Positions 17,660 through 26,152 of a DNA stretch of 64,000 nucleotides are shown here, one piece after another; positions within the stretch are counted from its first letter, which is position 1; each line of letters opens with the position of its first letter. The notes beneath the pieces were generated by a model. The model did not search any database. It had not been told where the DNA came from and saw only the letters and a list, made by a program, of their open reading frames with translations. The position numbers and the translations under genes were made by a program. Source of the stretch: Zavarzinella sp. GTDB lineage: Bacteria; Planctomycetota; Planctomycetia; Gemmatales; Gemmataceae. The DNA lies in NCBI GenBank assembly GCA_041399155.1, contig JAWKTI010000003.1:310001-374000 (forward strand), given 5' to 3'.

Positions 17660-18365
17660 ATGCCCGAGTATGCGTATGTGATTATTGGATGTGCACTGCT
17701 GATCCTGTGGATTATCTGGCAGGTCCGCAGAGAATCCAAACAGCGTCGGCAATTCATGGTAGATTTTGCTGAACAGAACCAATTGCACCATTTCAGCACC
17801 GTGGGGCTGGATCTGGCGGAACGATTCCAGCACCTGCCACTTTTTCGGAGGGGCACTGCCACCGAGATCAGCAATTACCTCACTTCGCAGAACAACATGT
17901 TGAAGATTCACTTTTTTGATTATTCGTTCAAAAAATTTTGAGTTTCCAGCGATGAAAGAAGGGCATTTTTCTGTGACTGTACTGATATTTGAGGATCAAT
18001 CCGCTGTATTCCCCAAGTGCAAAGTTTGGCCGAAGCGGTGGTACCATCGCTTCTCTTTTCTATGGATGAAGCAGTTTTCCGATCTGTCGCTGGAACCCGA
18101 TTTTTCAAGACGGTTTAATCTGGCTACAAACAATCCTCGTGAACTGGCCAAAATATTCGATTCTGATCTTCAGATAACTTTTGTGCAAAGCAGTTTTCAG
18201 CATCTGGAACTGGGCGGGAATCTGGCGATGTTGCACTGCGATGAGGTGATCTCAAAAGCGAATCTGCAACCCTGCTACGATCAGGCACTCAATCTGTTTC
18301 GGCAATTAATTGCAAATGCCCCACCATGCGAAAACAACGACTTGAACGGCGAACAGCCAGATTAA
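17660..18365 (+). pseudogene. Membrane-anchored protein of unknown function, frameshifted
   Basis: Two overlapping frames together make one ~234-residue protein. The first, from ATG 17660, starts with a transmembrane helix (Y-V-I-I-G-C-A-L-L-I-L-W-I-I-W) and stops at 17941 after F-F-D-Y-S-F-K-K-F. The second frame picks up at the same point and runs to 18365. Removing one A from the A6 run near 17929-17934 joins them as F-F-D-Y-S-F-K-N-F-E-F and gives a continuous product. ATG 17660 is five bases after the aminotransferase stop. I know no function. The break may be a sequencing error in a homopolymer, a true mutation or a slippage site. Confidence 0.66.
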
Positions 18366-18381
18366 TGTGGAGAAATGGATC

Positions 18382-18657
18382 ATGTCACGCCATTTTGCAG
18401 AACGGAGTCCCGATTGGGATGATGAAGAGTGGGAGCCGGATTTTGAGGATGAACAGGAGTGGCAGCCAGATGATGCAGAAGACGATGATACAATTCCCTG
18501 CCCCTATTGCGAGGAACCAATTCATGAAGACAGCGTTCAATGCCCGTATTGCGACAATTATCTGTCAGAAGAAGAGGAATCACCACGTCCCAGGACATGG
18601 ATTGTGGTTGTGACCTTAATTTGTTTAGCAGTCGTGCTGTTCGGCTGGATATTGTAA
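18382..18657 (+). CDS. Small acidic zinc-ribbon protein with C-terminal membrane helix
   Basis: The 91-residue protein starts at ATG 18382, preceded by GGAG; a GTG five codons upstream is a weaker alternative. Residues 1-~37 are strongly acidic with many Trp. A zinc ribbon follows (C-P-Y-C ... C-P-Y-C with a 12-residue gap), then a charged linker and a single C-terminal transmembrane helix (W-I-V-V-V-T-L-I-C-L-A-V-V-L-F-G-W). This layout is common in planctomycete proteins of unknown role. It lies 16 bases after the preceding gene and is probably cotranscribed. Confidence 0.68.
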   Translation: MSRHFAERSPDWDDEEWEPDFEDEQEWQPDDAEDDDTIPCPYCEEPIHEDSVQCPYCDNYLSEEEESPRPRTWIVVVTLICLAVVLFGWIL

Positions 18658-18894
18658 ATTTGCTGAAAAATACCCTTGGATGTTCGTTCTTGACCGGCAT
18701 CAATCCGTATTTTGATCGAGATAATCTTGCCTTTGCACCTAATCATGAGCACACGCCAGTACAACTCGAAACAATGAAACGAATTGGATGACTTGTTTAA
18801 GAATTATGCCAAAACTAGAAGACAAATTGAAGACAATCTGGTAGATTTTGCAGACTGATTCATCAATCATACTTTATAACTTCGAATTGTTACA

Positions 18895-18960
18895 ATGAAT
18901 ATTCAAGAAGCCAAAGAAATATTGCCTTACATAATAGCCAATAAAGATTACAATATGCTA
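18895..18960 (+). pseudogene. 5' fragment of ankyrin-SUFU immunity-type gene, cut off by IS
   Basis: ATG 18895 opens 22 codons (M-N-I-Q-E-A-K-E-I-L-P ... N-K-D-Y-N-M-L) that end exactly at the left edge of the IS element. Dropping the IS and one copy of the TA duplication joins this frame to the ankyrin frame resuming at 19840. The restored protein would be ~378 residues. Confidence 0.7.
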
Positions 18961-19764
18961 GGTTCTGTTGACGAATGAACGGCATTTGATGAACGTAGCA
19001 GCCAGATGAATGAAGCTCAGAAAGCAGTCTGACAATTTGTCGTATCGAGTTGCAATTCTTCGAAATTGCTTCAATTTATTAAAGAATCTTTCTATTTTGT
19101 TCCGGCTTTTGTAAGCTTCTTTGTCAATTGGCCATTCTTCCTTCGCATTTGATTTGTTTGGGATATGTACTGGAATATCCCCTTCTTCGATCACTTTTGA
19201 TCGGATACTATCGCTATCATAAGCTTTATCTGCAACAACTTCCTCGATATCAGGAACTTGTATGATGCTTTCATCAAACAGATTGTCGAATTCAGGTGCA
19301 TCTCCAGCTTGTCCAGGAGTTACTTCCACTGCGATTAACGTGTTTTCGTCAAGACATGCAACGTGAATCTTCGTACTCAATCCCCCTCTACTTCTCCCAA
19401 GATCCTGATCATCGTCGTCACCAGTTTTTGCCGCGCCAGCAGCATGTTGATGTGCTCGAACTACTGAGCTATCGATGAATATTCGTTTGATGTTTTCAAG
19501 TGGTGTATCTTTCGGCATGTCCTCAAAAAGTCGCTGAAAAACATTGTTTTCACGCCAACGTTTGAACCGCTGATAAACTGCATTCCAGTCGCCAAATCTT
19601 GAAGGTAAATCTCTCCAAGGAAGCCCAGTTCTGATAAGAAATAACAGTGCCTCAAGGAACATAAGATCAGTAAGTTTTGGCTTTGCCCCAGCAGCGGATC
19701 TCTTTGCTCGTTCGACCAATGGCCTAAAAATTGCCCAAATTTTGGGTGTAAGCATTGCTCTCAT
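18958..19764 (-). CDS. IS5-family (IS427-like) DDE transposase
   Basis: This is a 268-residue single-frame transposase. The N-terminal half contains L-L-F-L-I-R-T-G-L-P-W-R-D-L-P and F-G-D-W-N-A-V-Y-Q-R-F-K-R-W, typical of IS5-family helix-turn-helix regions. The DDE residues are visible in I-F-I-D-S-S-V-V-R-A-H, V-V-A-D-K-A-Y-D-S-D and R-N-K-I-E-R-F-F-N-K-L-K. Many IS427 relatives split this protein over two frames; here it is intact, so the element may still be active. The last base of the element plus the TA flank forms the TAG stop (18958-18960), so termination depends on the target site. Confidence 0.9.
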   Translation of the reverse strand: MRAMLTPKIWAIFRPLVERAKRSAAGAKPKLTDLMFLEALLFLIRTGLPWRDLPSRFGDWNAVYQRFKRWRENNVFQRLFEDMPKDTPLENIKRIFIDSSVVRAHQHAAGAAKTGDDDDQDLGRSRGGLSTKIHVACLDENTLIAVEVTPGQAGDAPEFDNLFDESIIQVPDIEEVVADKAYDSDSIRSKVIEEGDIPVHIPNKSNAKEEWPIDKEAYKSRNKIERFFNKLKQFRRIATRYDKLSDCFLSFIHLAATFIKCRSFVNRT

Positions 19765-19837
19765 GATGCGCCTGCCTTGACGTTAAGTGCCTGTAATAAA
19801 AGGGTTTAGAAAGAAACTCCGATTCGTCAACACGCCC
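18961..19837 (-). mobile_element. Complete IS5-family insertion sequence
   Basis: An 877-base element with imperfect 16-base terminal inverted repeats. The left end reads GGTTCTGTTGACGAAT and the right end, on the other strand, GGGCGTGTTGACGAAT: 13 of 16 match with a common 11-base core. TA lies just outside each end (18959-18960 and 19838-19839), and the flanks read CTA on both sides, fitting the TA/YTAR targets of this family. One transposase gene runs leftward through it. It splits an ankyrin-SUFU gene. Confidence 0.87.
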
Positions 19838-19839
19838 TA

Positions 19840-20910
19840 GCAGAGGTGTTAAAGAATCATCCAAATCTGCTTATTGAGCCTTATCCATCTACTGCAGCAC
19901 TATATCTTGGAATCTTTTCAAGAGCAGGCGATGAGTATGGTGTCAAAATGCTATTGGATAATGGTGTAGATGTCAACGTTTTGGTTTCAACTAATGGTCG
20001 TGCTCTTGATAATTGCTCAAGACATACAAGTATAATCAAGCTACTTATTGAGCATGGTGCCGAGGTGAACTACTTATCTGATCCTAATTTTCCTAAGTAC
20101 TGTGTATCTATAGCAACTTGTATACATACCGATAATATTTTCGGTGTCAAATTGCTAGTTGAAGCTGGAGCATATCTGGATGTTTGTGATTTGACGAATC
20201 GCACACCATTACAGTGGGCTATCGACTATGGACGAACTGAAATTGCTTATTACTTACGTTCCAAAGGCGCTATTGAAGCACATTTGGCAAAAAACTATAT
20301 CCCTCGTAGCCCAGCCACAGAAGTGACCACTTACATAGAGGATCGGCTGAGCACTGTTATTTCATTAGGTTGGCAACCCATTGTGCCTGGCAATCAATTT
20401 GTCGAGGTGCATGCTTTGATGCATGAAAGATTTGGAGGGATTTTTACTGATGGTATGTCCAAAAGAGAAATACCTGTGCCAACTGGAGATGAAAGATATC
20501 GTTTCGCAGAATTAGCGATGCCTCTTGATGCTTACTGGCCAGAAGAGATATCTGAATGGCATCAAGACCAGTATATTTGGCCGATTCAATGGTTGCACAA
20601 ACTGGCAAACTATCCATTTCTCAATAACCGTTGGCTTGGAAACCCGTTTTGTATTATCCCAAACGGCGATCCCCCACAACCTCTATCCGTATACACGAAA
20701 ATGACCTGCTGGTTATTACTCGTAGACAAGTCGCCATTGAAGGGGATTAAACGTGCGGATGGCAGCGAACTTGTTTTCTACACAGTTTATCCATTGCATA
20801 CAGCAGAAAGCGAATTCGCACGCATACATGGTTTACCGGCATTGCTTGGAAAGTTTGCTGAATGCAAGGTTTCTGAATACGGCGACTTCCGACGTGAAAG
20901 TGTTATTTAG
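19840..20910 (+). pseudogene. Ankyrin-repeat plus SUFU-domain protein (polymorphic-toxin immunity type), 5' end removed by IS
   Basis: The frame resumes at the right edge of the IS and runs 356 codons; a GTG at 19846 could act as a new start but has no clear Shine-Dalgarno. Residues ~20-150 form three or four ankyrin repeats (V-K-M-L-L-D-N-G-V-D-V-N; I-K-L-L-I-E-H-G-A-E-V-N; T-P-L-Q-W-A-I-D-Y-G). The rest matches the suppressor-of-fused (SUFU) fold, with F-V-E-V-H-A-L-M-H near the domain start and W-P-I-Q-W-L-H-K-L-A-N-Y-P. SUFU domains in bacteria are known as immunity proteins beside polymorphic toxins. A possible toxin remnant lies just upstream. The truncated protein may or may not be made. 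Confidence 0.75.
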
Positions 20911-20967
20911 CAGGGTGCTGCGAAAGGAGTTAACTTTGCCTAAATTGCGCTAGTTTACTACTACAGG

Positions 20968-20989
20968 CGCTTTGGAATAACACAAAGCG
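20968..20989. terminator. Hairpin after the ankyrin-SUFU gene
   Basis: CGCTTTG and CAAAGCG pair perfectly around an eight-base loop, ~60 bases past the SUFU stop. No T-run follows, so a role in termination is only a suggestion. Confidence 0.3.
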
Positions 20990-21054
20990 TGGCAAAATTA
21001 ATAAACAACCAGTATTGATTCATATCTTCAATCTGGAAAATACAGGGCAACGGT

Positions 21055-22008
21055 ATGCAGCATCCACCATTATCCCCCTGGTGGGAACCAGAACAGGAAT
21101 CGGAACGATACCTTCCAGAAGGACCGCGATTTCTGCAAACAGAATCTCAACCGTGCGTGGCCTGGGTCAACATACAAACCAGTCCGGAAGCCGTTTCCGG
21201 CAACATCTGCTTGCGAACATGGAATGGTCCTACGCTGACAGTTTACCAACTGGATCGTCGGCCTGGGTTTCTACTGCCCACAACAGATCCCAATCACCTG
21301 CTGGTGGGAATGGAGCACCAGGTGGGGATGTTTGACATCCGCACGAACAATTTTCAGCCACTGGCCACCATCCCCAGCCCACACGCACGCGAAATCATCA
21401 ATGATGCGGAGGTGCATCCTTCTGGAAAAGCGATCATTTTTGGCACGAAAGATACCGCTTTTCGGGAAGATGTTGCACGGTTGTTTCTCTATACGACCGA
21501 AGATCAGGCGATCACCCCTCTGCTGGGTGGGCAAACCTGCTCAAACGGCAAAGTGATTTTTCCCTTAAGTCCGGATCTCTTGTTCGATATCGATACCCCC
21601 ACACATCAGGTGAAACGCTATCGACTTGATCTGTCACAACGGACATTGACATTCGAAGACGTGGTGCTGGATCTGGCAGACCGCGACGATTTCCCCGATG
21701 GCATGATTGGGCTGGATGATGGCACGGTGCTGATTGCGATGTACCACCCTGGGGATGTTGCGGATGGTCAGATTCTGCACGCTTCGCTGGAAACAAGCAA
21801 AATCCTGGGCACGATCGCTGTGCCTGGTTCGCCACGGGTCACCTGCCCGCTGATATTTGATACCCCACAAGGTCGGCAATTGGTGGCAACCACAGCCACC
21901 GAAGGGATGCCGAATGCATTACGCACGCGGGCGATTCATGCTGGGTGCCTGATGCGTTCCCCTACCCACCTGATGCCGTTGCCGGAAGTTCTTGTACAGA
22001 CGCATTGA
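21055..22008 (+). CDS. SMP-30/gluconolactonase-like beta-propeller protein
   Basis: The 317-residue protein has the order of elements expected for the SMP-30/LRE-like six-bladed propeller: G-P-R-F-L near residue 22, I-I-N-D-A-E-V-H-P-S-G-K-A (compare the N-D-G-x-V-D-x-x-G metal-site strand), D-F-P-D-G-M-I-G-L-D-D-G-T (compare P-D-G-x-A-x-D-x-x-G) and a final P-R-V-T-C-P-L-I-F. The family includes Ca/Zn-dependent lactonases. The first metal Glu is not certain. There is no signal peptide, so it is probably cytoplasmic. It converges with the double-protease gene. Confidence 0.68.
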   Translation: MQHPPLSPWWEPEQESERYLPEGPRFLQTESQPCVAWVNIQTSPEAVSGNICLRTWNGPTLTVYQLDRRPGFLLPTTDPNHLLVGMEHQVGMFDIRTNNFQPLATIPSPHAREIINDAEVHPSGKAIIFGTKDTAFREDVARLFLYTTEDQAITPLLGGQTCSNGKVIFPLSPDLLFDIDTPTHQVKRYRLDLSQRTLTFEDVVLDLADRDDFPDGMIGLDDGTVLIAMYHPGDVADGQILHASLETSKILGTIAVPGSPRVTCPLIFDTPQGRQLVATTATEGMPNALRTRAIHAGCLMRSPTHLMPLPEVLVQTH

Positions 22009-22030
22009 ACTTATTGGGTGGGCTGCGAAT

Positions 22031-24355
22031 TCACTTAACTTCTTTATCAATCCATCGTTGAATCGCCCGCAGTCGATGCGTGGGTTTCATTTGTTCGTTC
22101 GTCAGAATGTTCTGCCAGGAATACTGCATTTTCTTCCCCAGGTGGGGGACGATCAGACGATCAAACAGCAAAACAAGTTTCATTGGAATCTCGGGCCGAT
22201 CTGGGTATTTCGTCATTTCCAGTTGTAGATATTCCCCAAATACACGCACCATGCGGGGTGTTTTTTCGGCGTTCAGTTGTACCGCGTGGGCCATTTCCTG
22301 CACACACAGTTCCGCTTTCCCTTTTTCCCACCAGGTGCGGGCAAGCAACAATCGTTGTTCTGCATTTTCTGGTTGCCATTCCACAATCTGTTGACGGATG
22401 CGGTTCGCTTCGTTCCACTCTGCCTGATGTTCCAGCCAAATGGCCTGCAGATCAAAATCTTCCAATTCTGGATCCGGGTGCTGCAACAGCAGGTCAAGAT
22501 CTTCCGCCACAAACTGTTCGTAACTCTTGAATTGGTAAGTAGTTCGGATGCGTAACCTGCGGGCACTTCGATCTTTCGGGTGGTTGGCCAGCCATTCATT
22601 AAGTGCCCACCGTTGCCAGCGTTCGCCCAACAGCAAAATCGAAAACCACGTTCGGGCAGGATCATCCTCATGAAAATGCATTAATAATAGCTTCGCTTTC
22701 GCCGTATCTCCTTGTGTAATAAGCATTTGCACTGACAAATTTCGGGCAATGCGTTCCCCACCTGAAGGTGGGTTCTGCAACACGGTGCGAAGTTCGGTCC
22801 AACGCTGTTGACGTACCAATAATTCCCCCAACTGGGTGAAAGCTGCCACGTTTTTTGGCTCTGCCCGCAACCAACGCTGGCAATCGATGGTTGCCAACTG
22901 GTCGTGGTGCCACTGAAGATGGAGAGCAATTCTTGCCGTAAACTCTTTAGCAGTAATTGGTTGCAGCAGGTTTTGCTGTTGTTTCAGCCATTCGTTTACC
23001 CGCTCAATCTGTGCGGCGTATGCCACTTGCTGCCGTGGGGCAACTTTGCTTGCCAGGATTCCGCACAGTTCACCTTTATTGTTGAACACACCAGCACCTG
23101 TTGCCCCGCCTTGATGTGGCAGTTGAAACAGATTCGCGTCAACGGAACTGCTTTTTCCAGAAGAACTTAGGGAAACCTTTGCCTGACCACGGGTGCTGCC
23201 CTGGGCATAAAGCCACATAAATTCCACCCCACCGGGGTGCGAGCAGGTGCCAATCAAATCGCCTGGTGCGGGTGACTTAGTTGCCAGTGACAATTCGTGG
23301 CACTCTTTTGGGATCGCTGGCACCTGAATGATCGCCAGATCCAGTTCTTCAGAAATCGCCAGCACCGTGGCATCAACGCACAATTTCTTGACCCGCAAAT
23401 CAATCAGATCTTTGTAATGGGAATGCTCGCTGCGAATTGCCTCACGCTCGATAGCCGGGAAAACGACAGGCAGGCGATTTTTGCCCCGCGTGGCCTGTGC
23501 ACTGGTGAGTATCAGGCCGTGCGTGCGATCGATAATCACCCCACTGCTGCGGCCTTCCTGAAACGCAGGATTGACCCAAACTGTTGCCAGCAAAGCAGTT
23601 CGGGCGATTGTTTCCTGCCTCTGCGGTGGGGGATCTTTCAACGAAATTTCAGCAAACTTCGCCAGTAATGTCCGTGGCAGTGCAATCGCCAGAGCTTCAT
23701 GCTGGGCCAGTGTCGCACTCAACATGCCCACAATTTCGCCCGAATGGTTCAAAATTGCCGCACCACTGTCGCCTGGTTCTGCGGGAATTTGCAGGTATAG
23801 TGCCTGTTGCCCCACCGCCACTTTTTTCTGCTGCACGTAGTAGCCATGCTGCAATGTGCCACGTTGCCGCACCCAACCGGTCGCTGTGGTCCACAAGTTA
23901 TCGAGGTCGGCCCGGTGCCCCACCATAAATACCGGCTCGCCGATCGGTGCAGGCTTCGGTGCCAGTGTTAACGCCCCCACGTGGGCAGGAAGTTTCGCAA
24001 TTGAAAGTAAAGCCAGGTCGTTCTCTGGTTCGGTTCGCACGATGGTCGCTGGACAGCAGATCCCCACGCGACGCAAGGCGGGAAGTTGTTCTAAGTAATT
24101 GTCTCGCATGTGGTTAAGCAAATTCGGATCTCGAAATACCAGATCCACCACGCGGGCATCACGGATTGCGTGGGCACATGTAATAATTTGTGGAGGATCG
24201 GTGGAAATCACCCATCCAGTTGCCTGAAAACCACGTTCCGTCCGCACCCAGCAGGTGGCTTTGGATGCCCGTTCCAGTACATTCGGCAATGGGGCACGGC
24301 TTTGCCCCATGACAAGCGAGGGGAAGAAAACGGCGATTGCAAGAATTCCACGCAT
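22031..24355 (-). CDS. Secreted double trypsin-like serine protease with C-terminal TPR-like region
   Basis: The 774-residue protein has a signal peptide (M-R-G-I-L-A-I-A-V-F-F-P-S-L-V-M-G). The first protease domain has an intact triad: C-A-H-A (His62), E-N-D-L-A-L-L (Asp113) and G-D-S-G-A-A (Ser197). A second trypsin-like domain follows (~255-465), but its His position reads T-S-A-Q-A (Gln for His) and its Ser motif reads G-A-T-G-A (Thr for Ser); only D-L-A-I-I is kept, so it is likely inactive. Residues ~480-774 are helical, TPR-like repeats. Active-plus-dead tandem proteases may use the dead copy for binding. No Shine-Dalgarno is obvious before ATG 24355. Confidence 0.8.
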   Translation of the reverse strand: MRGILAIAVFFPSLVMGQSRAPLPNVLERASKATCWVRTERGFQATGWVISTDPPQIITCAHAIRDARVVDLVFRDPNLLNHMRDNYLEQLPALRRVGICCPATIVRTEPENDLALLSIAKLPAHVGALTLAPKPAPIGEPVFMVGHRADLDNLWTTATGWVRQRGTLQHGYYVQQKKVAVGQQALYLQIPAEPGDSGAAILNHSGEIVGMLSATLAQHEALAIALPRTLLAKFAEISLKDPPPQRQETIARTALLATVWVNPAFQEGRSSGVIIDRTHGLILTSAQATRGKNRLPVVFPAIEREAIRSEHSHYKDLIDLRVKKLCVDATVLAISEELDLAIIQVPAIPKECHELSLATKSPAPGDLIGTCSHPGGVEFMWLYAQGSTRGQAKVSLSSSGKSSSVDANLFQLPHQGGATGAGVFNNKGELCGILASKVAPRQQVAYAAQIERVNEWLKQQQNLLQPITAKEFTARIALHLQWHHDQLATIDCQRWLRAEPKNVAAFTQLGELLVRQQRWTELRTVLQNPPSGGERIARNLSVQMLITQGDTAKAKLLLMHFHEDDPARTWFSILLLGERWQRWALNEWLANHPKDRSARRLRIRTTYQFKSYEQFVAEDLDLLLQHPDPELEDFDLQAIWLEHQAEWNEANRIRQQIVEWQPENAEQRLLLARTWWEKGKAELCVQEMAHAVQLNAEKTPRMVRVFGEYLQLEMTKYPDRPEIPMKLVLLFDRLIVPHLGKKMQYSWQNILTNEQMKPTHRLRAIQRWIDKEVK

Positions 24356-24428
24356 GGAGATCAGGATAGCAGAGAGAAAAATGAAATCTTACTCATATCT
24401 TTGATCGCCAGCACTGATTCGGCCAGCA

Positions 24429-24647
24429 ATGTCCCACCGAAGTGCCTATGTAGACCGATTGGATCGTCGCACGGAATACGCGTACGATGTGGTGGGGCAG
24501 TTGCTGACAGAAACCTGGAAAAATTCCGGGGGCAGCACCGTCGAGGAACACGATTATCTGTGGTATGATGATGGGGGTACCTACACCTTCACTTACGATG
24601 ATCTGGGGCGGGTGAGCACCCATGCGGGGTTGTTTGGCAAGACCTAA
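24429..24647 (+). pseudogene. RHS/YD-repeat fragment
   Basis: A 72-residue frame with two YD-type repeats: D-R-R-T-E-Y-A-Y-D-V-V-G-Q-L-L and G-T-Y-T-F-T-Y-D-D-L-G-R-V. It lacks a proper start and stops at 24647. It is the same type of protein as the larger RHS fragment 135 bases on, so both are probably pieces of one decayed RHS gene. Confidence 0.65.
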
Positions 24648-24781
24648 TCCTTGATGCGTAACCTTCATTCTCGCGAACGCGGGAATCCAGGGCAGAAAAC
24701 TTGAAGTTGATCCAAGAAGTCTTGTAATCCCCTACCATCTCTGCTAACCTGAACGGGGCTATTTTCTGCCCACGAGCCCAT
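24648..24781. repeat. Non-coding spacer with REP-like palindrome inside the broken RHS gene
   Basis: The spacer splits two RHS fragments. At 24669-24684 TCTCGCG and CGCGGGA can pair around two bases, followed by GAATCCAG; this resembles repetitive extragenic palindromes of the type CGCGAACGCGGGAATCC. No coding frame crosses it. It may mark an insertion or deletion scar. Confidence 0.35.
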
Positions 24782-26131
24782 TTGTTGAATCGCACTTGTT
24801 ACGGCATCGTAAACGAAGACCGGTGCAGTTCAATAACAACACGGGTGGATTACAAAATTGATGTCTTTGGCAACCTGGTACAACAGGATACCGATACCGG
24901 TTTGGTAGTCACGGAGCGGTTTGCATTTGAAATTGTCGATACCTCCCCAGGGATTACCCATTCAGTGCACCGTCGTTGGACAGATTTGGATGGTAGTAAT
25001 GCGATTGTTACCCGCTATCTTGATAGCCTTGCTCGCAGTGATGGCACCGATCTGGAATGGTTATTGACCGACCGCCTCGGCAGTATCACAGAAATGCTGG
25101 ATGATACCGGAGCGATTGTCAAAGAACTGAAATGGGATGCCTTTGGCAATATCGTCAACCAGTCCGGCAGTACCTCACTGGGGAACATTGGCTTTACTGG
25201 AATGTTCTTTGATGTGGCGACTGGTCTCGGCTTCACCAAATACCGCCCTTATAACTTCGGCCTCGGCCAGTTCATCGGCGAAGACCCGATTGGATTTGAT
25301 GCGGGTGACGCGAATCTGAGAAGGTATGTGAGGAATAATGGGCTGAATGGCACGGATTTGAGTGGGTTAGAATTTGATATAGTCGAACTACAAAAAGAAT
25401 TGAGCGTGTTGATTGGCAATCTGATTGAAGAACCAAACATAGTAAACCGCGTCTATTATAGAATGAGAATCAAGATTGTATTTACGCAGATAGCAACTGA
25501 ATGGGATCGAATCCTTAGTAGACCATATCAGGGCAACAATATCCCTGTCTCAACAATTCTAACAAAACCAGACAGAAATAAAAAGCCAAACATTAATTGG
25601 TATTTAAATAATTTTTCTTTGGCCGGGCCACTAACAATAAATCCTGAAGATGAAGCCTTTTATAAGAAAATTGATAATGTCATAGAATCAATTCACGCTG
25701 AATTCAAAAGACTAGGCGACCCAGCTTTTCTTGAAAGAGAAGCGGCATCAGAAAATCTGAATGATTTATTGTACTCGATTTACAAATCTGCACCTGCCTG
25801 GTTCGATGAGCTGATTAATAAATATTTACAGCATGATGATCCAGAAGTAGGCACGCGCACTGCAGCACTTCGTGACAATGTGCTTAACACGTTCATAAGA
25901 GTCCATGGTATAAAATTTAAGGAAAACAACTGGGACATCTATAGCATATCGCTGAGTGTGCAAGCGTGGGGCGATAGTGAAATGGTTCGCCGCTACACAA
26001 ACTTGCTAGTTAGAACAGTTAAAGATCGCAGAGTAGCATTTCAAGATAAGCGTGCCGCAATAGATGCATTGAGACGCTACGACTATTCTATTATCGCACT
26101 TAGAGAATACTATTATCAACACGTGCACTAG
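24782..26131 (+). pseudogene. RHS-repeat core fragment with AT-rich C-terminal tip of unknown function
   Basis: The frame is 449 codons but has no ATG or Shine-Dalgarno near its beginning, so it is a 5'-truncated gene. Residues ~20-195 are RHS/YD repeats ending in the RHS core: L-G-Q-F-I-G-E-D-P-I-G-F-D-A-G-D, N-L-R-R-Y-V-R-N-N, D-L-S-G-L. In polymorphic toxins the tip after this core is the toxin. Here the tip (~250 residues, from about 25371) is visibly AT-rich, mostly helical and has no toxin motif I recognise. An LRR gene starts 21 bases after its stop, the place of an immunity gene. The tip could be expressed only if an internal start is used. Confidence 0.7.
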
Positions 26132-26152
26132 TAGCCCACTATAGGAGTTAGA

